A stretch of 64,000 bases of DNA from Aphelidium insulamus (Eukaryota > Aphelidiomycota > Aphelidea > Aphelidiaceae), in NCBI GenBank assembly GCA_036784855.1, contig JAZDSV010000039.1, forward strand, positions 1 to 64,000, in the 5' to 3' direction. The position numbers and the translations under genes were made by a program. The notes below the pieces were generated by a model. That model did no database searches. It saw only the letters and a program-made list of their open reading frames with translations, and was not told the origin of the DNA. This document shows positions 23,302 through 33,381 of this stretch, in pieces (within the stretch, counting starts at the first letter, position 1; each line of letters begins with the position of its first letter).

Positions 23302-24402
23302 TTGAGTTTACACGCTGTCATAGAAAACTGTCAAGATACTCATATGTATTCTATCAAGTATTAAGATCGCTATTGAAGCCATAGGTAACCCTCAGATTCC
23401 CACTTTTGCCACGTATCTCTTTATACACACATCGTACATATGCACCCACATGTAGTATTGCTGGCATTATGTATATGGGCTGATAGCTAGTGTTACTTGA
23501 GTATTAAATACGTTTAGTTTGCCCACTGCTTCAACGTGCCCTTTCAATTGTTGTACATTCAGCCTCCTGCAGCAAAGATGTTGAATGGGTTAAGATTAGT
23601 GTTCGTCGGAACCCAGAGAAGGTCGATTGAGTTCCGCGGGCCTTACCACGGCAACCCGACGTCATCACAATGACTGTTGTTTTTTGAACCGAGTAGCCTG
23701 TTTTTTTTTCCATAAATGGATTCGCTATCTTATTTTTGCAATGTCAGTAATAAAGTGTAGTAGCAATGTAGTGTAAAGTGTTTTGCAATGTCAGTTTCAA
23801 TATTACCTCATTGCAACGAGTATTGATGACACATATGATTAAGCTTTTGAATATGCTCCAACTGATTTCATCTGCCGACTACCCGACTACATACCTATCT
23901 GAGCCGCTAGCTTTGGCACTCAAACTATCATTGCATTGGTTGAAAGAGTCATGGTGTTTGTTTTGCTAATGGTCAATTTATGTGGAATATGTATAATTCA
24001 ACAAGATGCAGCGCATTATGGGAATCGATAGATAATAAATTAGTTTTGACTGCGTTTACACTTGCTAGTTAGTTGCCAGCATGAGTACGATGCATCATAC
24101 ATAGACCATGATTTGCTACGTTAAATAATGCTCCTATTTAACTGAAACCTAGCTGGAACCCACCTAAAGCATGGTTACAAAAGGTTCCCACCGCTGGAAC
24201 AGTGGAATAAAACATTCAGTAGTTAACTCAGCGGTGATTTCATGCCTGGCGATACCGGTTCCCTTGAAGGCGGCCACCGCTCCACCACCGCAGTCACTAG
24301 TAGTAGTACAGACAGCTTTGGCGGTGTGTCTATGCTGTATACTGCATGCTCTGCGTGGCTGAACTCTGGTGACTACTCACACAGATATACATAGGCAGTG
24401 CA
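23302..24402. other. Intergenic region, no gene recognised
   Basis: These 1.1 kb lie between the C2 gene and the GRAM-VASt gene, AT-rich relative to its neighbours. Open frames are short and lack family features. A run of T at 23701-23710 and scattered T-rich tracts are the only simple-sequence features. The 3' part should hold the promoter of the gene at 24403; no element was identified. Confidence 0.5.
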
Positions 24403-26665
24403 ATGCGAGGTCCGGCCAGCAAGTCCACGTCGGCCCTGTTCACTGCAGACGGCGACCAGATGTTGGATACGACGGCAAGTGGCCCGCCCAGTGCCGACAC
24501 CACCGCAACGTCAAGCAGCTCTGTTGCAACAGCCGCCACCGCCACCACCCCGTTCCTCATGACCGAGACGGGTGGCATTCAGAACGCCCGCTTTTCGGCC
24601 GCCGTGTCAGAGGAGCAGCGACTGCTGGCCGCGCACTTTCCCTCCGTGGGCAGCGAGTTGGTGCGCGATGTATTCTCCTGTAGTCTGGAGAAGGAAGTGC
24701 TGTGGCACGGCAAGTTGATTATTACACGCGGGCATCTGTGCTTCTACGGCCGTCTGTTTGCCAAGGTGGCCAAGGTGTGCACGCCGTGGCGCGATGTGCT
24801 CTCACTGGAGAAGCGAAATACGGCCGGCGTGTTCCCCAATGCTATCCGAGTGGCGACGCTGCACAGCAAGTATGTGTTCAGCAGCTTTCTGAAGCGAGAC
24901 CACGCATTTGCACGGCTTTGCGAAGAGTGGCACCAGCAAGACACTGCGTCAGCCCCGAGCACCGTTGCCGCGGCCATTGCAGTGAGTGTGTGCAACAGGT
25001 ATCGGCGTCATACTTACCGTGGTGCAGCGGGACTCGGGCACCGCCCACGAAAAGGAACAGGCGGATGGACCCCGCACGAAAAAGTCCGAATTTCAGGTCA
25101 CAACGTCCACCGAAAACGTTGACGATGAGTTCGGTGTGGGAAGCCCGGCAGCCACGGTGCCTGGTGTGGCTACAGCAGTGGTTCAGCGGCACAGCAGGCC
25201 TGCATTCAGTCCGGACTCGAATGAAAATTTGTCCATGGACATGGTGATTCCGGCGAGCACTTCGGCCACAGGTCCCTCGTACCCCGTGACAATACTCGAT
25301 GAGAATAGCGGCGGCGGAATCAAGGCGACGTCGGACGCTACTCGTCCCGACAACGACGTGGACAATGATGCCGTGTTTCTTCGCCCAGCTCCACGGCACA
25401 ATTTGAGCAACACACGGAAATCTTTTACGCTGCCTGCTCAGCGAACGAAAGCATCCAACCGCCGGCACACGGTGTCAAAAGCCCTGGACAGGAAGGACGG
25501 TGTGACCAAGGGTGCCGCTGGTGATGCATCCGGGGGCGACGTACCAGTGCCCGAGACTATCCAGTTCCCGGACGCGCCAGTCTCATGCAACTGCGATACC
25601 GCGCATTTGAAGCACAAGGTCTACAACGGTGTACTCGACGGCCTCACGGTGCAACAGCTGTTTGTTGTGCTGTTTGGCCGGAGTGGTAAACTCTTTCTTA
25701 CCGAATTCCACAAGCGCCGTGGCAGTCCCAGCTACAAGTATGTCGAGTGGCGGCTGGACAAAAATAGTGGCCATCGCGTGCGTGAACTAGTTTACGACTC
25801 GCAATTCAAGGCGCCGCTGATGCCAGTGTCCACCACCAAGTGTATCGACTCGCAAAAGATTATCTGTGACGAGCCGTTGTAAGTGCTGGCATATATCACA
25901 GTTGTTTGACTAACAACTGAATGGCACAGTTTGAAGGTTGTCGAGAGTGTCACGCGGACTCCCGGTGTCCCATACGGCGAATACTTCAAGGTTCACAACC
26001 GCTTCTGTGTGACATTTGACACGCAAAACAGTGTGCGCCTTCTGGTGACCACGGCGGTGCAGTTCACCAAACGGGTTATGTGGGAGCGGGCTATCGAGAA
26101 CGGCGCGGTGGAGGGCACGACAGGATTTGTGCGCGAATTGACTGCGCACATTCTGGCAACCGCGACACCCCAGAAAGGCTTTGGTGCTGCCAGCTCCCAC
26201 CACGATCACGCTGCGCGAGATGCCCAGCTGAACTTGACCGCCAAATCTAGTTCTGTCAAGCAGGCGGCTGCTTCAATCAGCTCGCCACAGGAAGAGAATG
26301 GATTGTCGCCGCAGAGTTCTTCACCGCAGCATCCATCCGCCGACATCAAGACACATTCTGGAGATACTGGTGCCAATAGCAATTACTGGAACTGGATTGC
26401 GCCGCCAAAAGTTACGCTGCTCACGGGTGTCATGTGGCTGTCAATTGCAGTGTGGCTAGTGTCAGTGTGGCTCGCGGCGCAGAAACGTAACCAAGTCGAG
26501 CAACAGCTGCAAATACTCGCCACCCAGCTCGGCATCGATCTCGACGTAGTCAAGTCTGTTATAGGAAGTGGTCCAGTACAACAACACCTTGTTGGCGGCG
26601 CAGAAGATGCCATCAAGCAGCTGCACGGCGCACTTGATATTGACAATCTGTTATCATTATCATAG
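24403..26665 (+). CDS. GRAM-VASt membrane lipid-transfer protein (Aster/GRAMD1, Lam/Ltc family)
   Basis: Such proteins sit in the ER at contacts with the plasma membrane and move sterol. Three exons of about 720 residues. A GRAM domain spans about residues 60-170: FPSVGSELVRDVFSCSLEKEVLWHGKLIITRGHLCFYG, cut here into its strands, then KYVFSSFLKRDHAF. A long disordered, basic linker follows. The VASt domain begins near TVQQLFVVLFG and includes YVEWRLDKNSGHRVRELVYDS, VPYGEYFKVHNRFCV and the final helix. One C-terminal transmembrane helix (LLTGVMWLSIAVWLVSVWLA) is followed by a short tail, as in this family. The second intron (after EPL) has GT-AG ends and keeps frame. Domain order and length match the family well. 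Confidence 0.85.
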
Positions 26666-26848
26666 ATGAATGTGTCAACATGTGTGAGCTACCTATCGCT
26701 CATAAGCGCCGTAATTCAATGGCACATATGAGTCGACTTGGGCTGCGAACTAAGGTGGGAAGCACGTGCGACCTGTGTAATTCCGCGCTACTTGCGGTTG
26801 AAAGATATATAATGGCATTGTTTGGCAATGTTCATTGTATATTGGTAT

Positions 26849-26989
26849 TTATTTTGGTTTTCGAGTGCCGCGTCGTCCTGGCGGTGGTTGTCGTCTGCGG
26901 CGTACACCCACTGGAACTTTCACGTTGCTGACCTTTCTGTATTTGAGGCAGATTTTTGGCGGAACTGGTGGCACAATTATGCGCTCCAT
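26849..26989 (-). CDS. Small basic ORF, 46 residues, unrecognised
   Basis: The ORF reads MERIIVPPVPPKICLKYRKV and continues to a proline/arginine-rich end (RRRRQPPPGRRGTRKPK). The composition is coherent and strongly basic, suggesting nucleic-acid binding or a ribosomal-type small protein, but no family is recognised. It lies on the strand opposite to the upstream GRAM-VASt gene and just 3' of the gene ending near 27.05 kb, so it could also be a 3' exon of that gene. Confidence 0.3.
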   Translation of the reverse strand: MERIIVPPVPPKICLKYRKVSNVKVPVGVRRRRQPPPGRRGTRKPK

Positions 26990-27047
26990 CTTGATCACAT
27001 GGCGCATACTCGTTTTTATAGTCTAATACATAACGCCGTCTGCACGT

Positions 27048-28096
27048 TCAGTAACATCCAGCGGTCGGTGCTGCAGAGGTGTCAATGCCACTGTCAGCAG
27101 AAGAAGAGCCACCGTTGCCTTCTTTAATTGACATAGCACGACTTGGACCAGCAACATTAGATTTGCGTACCGGAATCTTCCCTTTGCCAGCAGCACAACG
27201 CGCTGATTGTTTTGGCGCTGCATTTTTGTGATCGAAGCGCATCCGCGACATTCGGGTCCCCAGAATGAGTGCTGCCATCAAAGTCACGTGCCGGCATCTT
27301 GCCCTTCTCGGCCGCAGTGCGTGGATGGTCGACAATTTCAACAAAGTCACGTGACGGCATCTTGCCTTTCTCGGCAGCGGTGCGCGCTCGCTGGGCGTGC
27401 TGAGTGCTGGAGCCGGCACCATTGTCCACGCCGCCACTGTTGTCAGCATCATCGGCATCGTCAATCAGCGTGAATACCGTCTTACGCATAACTGTAGCAG
27501 TGAGTGCCGTCTCTGCAGCACCTTCTTCGTCATGAGCATCGATCTGGTTGAGCAAGTCCGCCAAAATTTTGTCATTGTTCGCCGACGAGCCCAATGACGG
27601 TTTGGTGGAGGATGACGCCGTGGTTGCTTCGGCCTTTACACCAGGGGTTCCCATTGCATCAGCTTTGCCGCAGTGCCACGGCGCGTAGCTGGCGGAAGCG
27701 GCGACGGTGTAATGCTGTATACGCGTGTATGCGTGTGTGTAAACGTACGCTGATCGCCATGCAGCGGGAGCAAACGGCTTGCCTCCACCTGCATGTAAAT
27801 CGGCTCGAGAGAACGCGTGGTGACGCGACCTTCAAGGATGTAGGTGCACGTCGGCATGGGTTCAACCACCTCGCGATCCACGTCCGTCCACGACACCATC
27901 ATGATGTCCACGGCTGCATACGGAGACACTGTCAGTCACTGTTACACGGCACTGTCACAGCAATCACAATGTGCTTACGGTGCGTGGTGCCGGCGAAAAC
28001 CGTGGCATTGCTGCGGATCCAGCGCGAACCACGCGCGTCCGAGTCGTCCGGGTACACGTAGTTGATGATGACGGGGCCGATGAAGAAGGCAGGCAT
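27048..28096 (-). CDS. Unrecognised protein with repeated AAEKGKMP motif
   Basis: Start at 28096 (MPAFFIGPVIINYVYP). Three exons are inferred; introns run about 27976-27912 and 27752-27662. The first half has alternating hydrophobic strands (AVDIMMVSW, CTYILEGRV, PIYMQVEASRLL) and may be a small beta-rich domain. The second half is acidic and low complexity, then carries RTAAEKGKMPSRDF and RTAAEKGKMPARDF. A third, diverged copy (CAAGKGKIPVRK) lies downstream but in another frame. The annotated frame stops at 27157, while the other runs to 27048, so a one-base indel near the A run at 27223-27227 is likely. The exon end VEASRLLPLHG recurs in the Mutator-like element at 5.1 kb. No known family. 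Confidence 0.45.
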
Positions 28097-28230
28097 GGCG
28101 TGCGTGAGAGTGAGCGAGTGATTAACATTGTTTTTAATAATATGTAGATAGTCAGTTGCACGCGCAGACGAAATACAAAAAATTTAAGCTTGAGCTAGCT
28201 TTTTTAACTAACATCATCAATATTATCGGA

Positions 28231-29459
28231 TTATTCGGCGACGGCGACTTTGTTCAGCCACGCTTTAATGGCCCCGTCGTCCATTGCCACACACTCCACA
28301 TCGAGTCTTCAAATGGTACTTCCGCTTTGTCCTTTATGTAGCCCTTTGCAACAGCAGCATTCCTTGACACGGCGGTGTGAAACGTAAAGCAGCGCTTGTA
28401 CGGACGAAGATGTTCCGCAATATTCAAATGCTTGCCGTCTAAATCACCCAGCGTCATATTGGTATCAACATATGTCGGCGACGATTGCTCAGTCTCATCT
28501 CGAGGAATGTATAGCAGAGCTTATTAAGTTATTTTGTTGGATGAGAAAAATTTTTGTATGTACCTTCGTCATCAATGCGGCGTTTCTTGACATTTGGATT
28601 CAACGCCTTGCAAACGAATTTTGACAATTTTCTATTCCACAGAAAAATGATATTTCCGTGGTCGAAGTGGTGCTCGATCGGCTTGTACAGAAACACCAGG
28701 TTACCAAATTCATCTACGTTGTCAAGCTTCAGGATAGTCGCTTTATTTCGCCAGCAGCGTAGGAATACGTGCGCGCAGGTAACTTGAGAAGCGGGGAAAT
28801 CAATCCCAAGTAGCATGCAGCGAATATTGACCTTTCCTAGCTGCGTAACCGACCGTGGAACCAGGCCGTAATACCACGCGGCACATAGCTTCAGATTGTG
28901 AACTTCAGATTGATCAGTTACCAACGGGAACTCGTTCATGCGCTGCAATTGCAGTGTAGCAGTGCTGTTTTCAACGAGCTTTTCTATCAACGTGACGTGG
29001 TCACTTGGTTGCCATTATAAATTGATATCACTGCTTACCCTGGTTCTCGGCTAGAATAGCAAGGACCCTTCGGTTGTCCGCATAGTAATCAGCGAGTATA
29101 GCCTGGGAATCTGCGAGTTTAGCCTGGGAATCTGCGAGTTTAGCAAGCACACGTTGTGTGCCCGTCACAGAAGTAGCTATGAATTTAACGCGATGGTCAC
29201 AAGGCAAGCTGCTTACCCTTGGGCTCTCCGGTCACCTCGATCATCGTCTTTCCGGCGAAATATTTGGCAGAAAAGCCATGCATGGTCAGCACCAATGAGG
29301 AAAGCCTCGCCTTCGTCAATCTCCTCGAGCGTCTTGACGTCGAATTCCTCCTTCAGAAGGCGACAGGCAGTTTCCCATCGAGCGTCAGTTTCGTGTTGAC
29401 AATTTTCGGGTCCCCGGTGCACTCGACAGTGTCGTAGAAGTGAATGGCGATTTTACTCA
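28231..29459 (-). pseudogene. Crinkler-like gene with HNH-type nuclease domain, frameshifted
   Basis: Crinkler-type eukaryotic effectors join an N-terminal header to C-terminal NTPase or nuclease modules. Here a short N-terminal domain (MSKIAIHFYDTVECTG onward, and LLKEEFDVKTLEEID) leads to a small coiled segment with LADSQAKLADSQAILADYY repeats. The third part has the HNH layout: ...VTCAHVFLRCW, FGNLVFLYKPIEHHFDHG and FLWN, with His, Asn and His at the expected positions. A tail ends AIKAWLNKVAVAE. Introns are inferred at about 29203-29165 and near 28558-28492. The frame changes by one base at about 29365 (after LDGK), near the intron at about 29040 and at about 28290. The order of parts is clear. 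The header is not a confident match to the classical Crinkler ubiquitin-like header. Confidence 0.55.
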
Positions 29460-29499
29460 TTTTTCGCCGTTAAGTGGCGGCGGCTAAACTTCTGCTCCG

Positions 29500-31291
29500 C
29501 TTAAATTTCCTGCAACGACTACTCACACGGACGCGGAAAAGGCACAACAAATTGTCGACAAACTAGAGCTGATTATTGAAATCGATGACAACAACCGTGC
29601 CGCGCGTGAAGAACTCGATCACTGGAAGGCCGATGGACGGCACCGTTTGCTTATCGTCCGCGAATGGAATGATCGCACAAAAGCGCAGTGGATTACTCTC
29701 TTTGGCAGCACAGAAGGTATCGATTTGGCCGACATCGCCCACCCGCCAGTCCATCCATCGCCCCCTCCGTCGACGAAAATATTTGTGCCCGAATTAGAGT
29801 TTCCATTTCCAGCAAACAGTGGTGCAGTTTTTGAAGGACTTCCCGACGCCACACGAAATGCGTGCATTCCCCGCACGGAACTTGTCAAAAAAATTGCCGA
29901 CACCATGTCGCATCAAATGTCGCTACTCATCACATCGCCTTCGTTTACGGGCAAAACGGCCCTGGCGAATCTGATGTACAACTACTGGCAGAAACGTGGC
30001 GCAACCGTACACTATGTATCCTTTTCTAGTTTTATGCCCGGCGAGGACTTGGATGAATTTGTAAAAGGACTGACGGGTTCGCCAATGCGGACTCTTATTC
30101 GTCGCACTGGGTTCTTGATTTTGGACGAGACCCAGGAAATTTACAGCTACCAAAAGTTCTGAAACAATTTAAAGAGTGGGTCGCAAGGCTGTCGAATGGT
30201 GGCGTTTGGAGTGTTTGGCCTGTCGACGGCTGGAGAAGATCGATCGCCATTGCAATTCCAGCAAAAATGGTACTATGATGACATCAAGTTTTCTGATGGC
30301 GAATGCGCTGAACTTGTCGAAGCGTTTGCGCAAGTCAATCAGCTCAATCGGGAAATACTGGTCTCGGACGTTATCGGGGACCTCTTTCAATTTCTCAACA
30401 ACCATCCGGGACTGGTGTACATGGCGCTGCACACTTTGCTATCTTTTTACGCAAAAGCCCTACGATTATACGGGAATACACTACATTCAACGACTCGTCG
30501 TCGAAGTGCACCTTCTTAACCGGCTTTTCGGCAACGCTAGATGTTTTGCCTTGATGAACTACGAAAGGATAAGGAAGATGCTTGGCACGAACGCTGATCA
30601 AATCATGAACGAGCTGATTACATACGATGCTGTTTCTCTGAGATGGGGCGATTCGACCTTGCCTGAAATTCACAAGGCTGGTATCTGCATATCGGATCGA
30701 GATGAAGAAAAGTTAAGATTCTCTGGTGAAGTGATGAGAATCTTCTACCGACAATTGTACTACAAGGCCGTCCGTGGTGTTGACGGGAGTAAGGCGATCA
30801 CAAATTGGTCGAACGAAACACCACACACACTACTTAAGCGAGTTCTACAGCTGTTCAACCCGCAGGTACTCGCCTATTCTCTGTCTAAGGGAGCAGATGG
30901 CCGACTGAAGGAGCGTATCTACCAAAATGAATTCTACCGGTGCTGTAACATGTTGGCACCGAAACTGTGCCATCCTGACGTCGGGGATGTTTACGGAACA
31001 CTTGGCCTCTTAGATTTCTATCTCGGCGGTGGAGAGGCGCAGTTACAGTGGGGATATGAATTAATGTGGAATGAAGATCGATTTCGCAGCCATATCGAGC
31101 GATTCAACCCTGAAAGTGGTCGATATAAGGACATTCCACTTGCCGACTACGCCGTGGTCGATTTCTACGAGGCTGACAACAATGAGCAAGCATGTGGCGA
31201 CAAATACTACAAAGTTGTGTTCTTTGACGATTATAAGAAGATCAGGCTGTTGCACAACGGCACTATCGAGGATATAATGTGCGGTCAATAG
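29500..31291 (+). pseudogene. Crinkler-like gene with P-loop NTPase and REase-type nuclease domains, frameshifted
   Basis: The layout matches the NTPase-plus-nuclease Crinkler class known from chytrids, oomycetes and Rhizophagus. The first frame (to 30162) has a Walker A motif in SPSFTGKTALANLM and a Walker B in GFLILDETQEIY. A second frame (about 30196-30519) continues with VAFGVFGLSTAG and the HPGLV block. The third (to 31291) holds the PD-(D/E)XK-like domain: QNEFYRCCNML, HPDVGDVYGTLGLLDFYLGG with the likely metal-binding Asp, QWGYELMWNE, RYKDIPLADYAVVDFYE, then KYYKVVFFDDY. At least three one-base frame changes occur, near 30155, 30195 and 30480. No start codon or header precedes 29500; a stop lies upstream in frame. 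The family call is strong, and the locus is probably dead. Confidence 0.75.
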
Positions 31292-31524
31292 CTTGACTTC
31301 CACTATGCAGAACACTACCCCTCCTATTCTAGCACATGAAACCACTCCAGCTAAATATACGGCGAACTAGCTGTACGCATTTATTAGTTATGATTTCAGT
31401 CACTGCCGTGGCCACCTCTCGACCAGCTGTTGCATCCTCCAGCACAGGGGTGCGCGCAGTTTGTTATACTTTGTCTTTGCTCGTTCTTGGCGTGCTGGCG
31501 GTTCACTTCGCCCAGTTTCATCGG

Positions 31525-32015
31525 TAGTCGGCACATTGCGCGAGTTCACCGGAGTCGACGAACAGTGACAGGGTGACAGTTTGGCTGTTGACCAGGTGCA
31601 AATGGTCGTGTACAACGAACACGCAAATAATATGCATCCATGTCACAGCTGCTGCGGCTGTCATACGTGCGCACAGCCTATATCATCGGCACCTATTTAT
31701 CTTATATATCATATATATTTATACCTATTATATATTTATACCTATATCACCTACATTATCTACGGCCTGAAGGCGTACCCACACGCCCGCATTTTTTCAG
31801 TAAAAATATCGTTTTGCAGGCGGGACTCTTGTAACAAAGTCCGCGGCAGTGTGAGTTGGCAAACAGCACAGAGCAGCGTTCCTGGCTTCCTGCTGCTACT
31901 ACTGCATCAAACACTCCGACAACATGAAACAATGACCGCGCAGCTTTGACGAGCGGTGACAATGGTTGCAGCATCTCACTGTCAGATATGATGAACAGTG
32001 TAGCATGGTTTGTTG

Positions 32016-32057
<42 letters not shown>

Positions 32058-32201
32058 TTGGTGGCCCATGAAGTAGATGCCGCTGACTGCTCCATTCCAC
32101 TCGTCATACGCGGCAATGCGCACCTCCAGAGGCAAGTTGCACAGCGCGCGTGTACACTGAAGCAGCACAGCGCACCGCAGGAGAGCAGTGGTTGCCTTCA
32201 T
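31525..32201 (-). pseudogene. Fragmentary gene for a secreted protein
   Basis: An ORF starting at 32201 reads MKATTALLRCAVLLQCTRAL, a signal peptide, followed by LEVRIAAYDEWNGAVSGIYF, and runs into a (TTGA)n microsatellite and stop. Further minus-strand segments lie downstream: a Cys-containing frame around 31974-31756 (CRGLCYKSPAC) and a strand-rich piece at 31618-31525 (VTLSLFVDSGELAQCADYR-stop). These look like exons of one secreted protein, but I could not join them in frame. It is unrecognised, and possibly a relic. Confidence 0.3.
32016..32057. repeat. (TCAA)n tetranucleotide microsatellite
   Basis: About ten perfect tandem copies of a 4-bp unit. It lies at the 3' end of the signal-peptide exon of the fragmentary secreted gene, where it brings in a stop codon. 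Confidence 0.9.
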
Positions 32202-32567
32202 TTTACACACTTGTATTAAGCTATTTTCAGATCGCGATGCCAGTGCCGATTGGTGGTTGCTACCGAGTTGCCAGAGTCTCAGTTGCGGCTTAAGCCTGAC
32301 AGTATTGGTAGGATTAAGTAGATCTCTTATAAAACAAACTCATAATAGATCAGCTACAACAGACAAGAGATGTTTTGATGGAAGTGAGAGCAATAATCTT
32401 GCTTCCAGCATCCGTGATTAAATCAACAGGCAAGCAAGCTAGGTATGCGACCAGAGTGGTGTGGTAGCTCAAACAGCGCCTTTACAATTGCAACATGCCT
32501 ATAGCCATCTCTGTATACAATATGGTGCAGCGTATTGCGCACGGGCAAGCAACAGAAGGAATTATCT

Positions 32568-32614
32568 GCTGTGAACTTTGCTGTGAACTTTGCTGTGAAC
32601 TTTGCTGTGAACTC
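32568..32614 (+). repeat. 12-bp tandem repeat upstream of the FANCM-like gene
   Basis: Four copies of GCTGTGAACTTT (the last diverged) end 17 bp before the start codon at 32632. The location suggests the 5' UTR or core promoter. A regulatory role is possible but unsupported beyond position. Confidence 0.75.
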
Positions 32615-32631
32615 TAAACCACAATGCCACA

Positions 32632-33346
32632 ATGAGCGACGACGCCGAAGACGAATTCAGCTTTGACGACGACATTCCCGACGCGCTTCTCCTGGCAGCC
32701 GCGGACGAGGCCGAGTGCATCGTGTCGTCTGGGTCGTCACAGCAGGTGGACTCGAGCAGTGCCGATGTCTGCATCACTGGGGTCAGTCCCGCCACGCATC
32801 CTTCAACTACCTCCGCCTCGCCTAAAGCACCGCTGCCGCCTCGCCCGCGCAGAGATCGCCGCTGGTGAACAACAACAACAACAGCGGCAAGAAGCGGCAA
32901 CTAACGCTTTTCGAGTGCCGCAAACCCCCTGCTGCTCCCTCGACGTCCAACCAGACAGCGCTTGCACCGCGACTCCCCCCACAGCACAGCCACCACGCCA
33001 ATGACAATCCCGTGGCGGTGAACCAGCACCCGTTCGACGCGCAGGCCGTGCGCACCTACGTCTACCCCACCAACTACCCCGTGCGCGACTACCAGTACAA
33101 CATTGTGCGCCGCGCGCTATTCACCAACACGCTGGTGGCGCTGCCCACCGGCCTCGGCAAAACGTTTATCGCGGCCGTGGTAATGTTCAACCACTGGCGC
33201 TGGTTCCCGCGCGGCAAAATTATCTTCATGGCGCCCACCAAGCCGCTGGTCAGCCAGCAAGTGGAAGCCTGCTTCAACATTACCGGCGTGCCTCAAGTTG
33301 AAACAGCCGTCATCACCGTGAGTTCTGGATATTGTAGTAGATGTGC

Positions 33347-33381
<35 letters not shown>

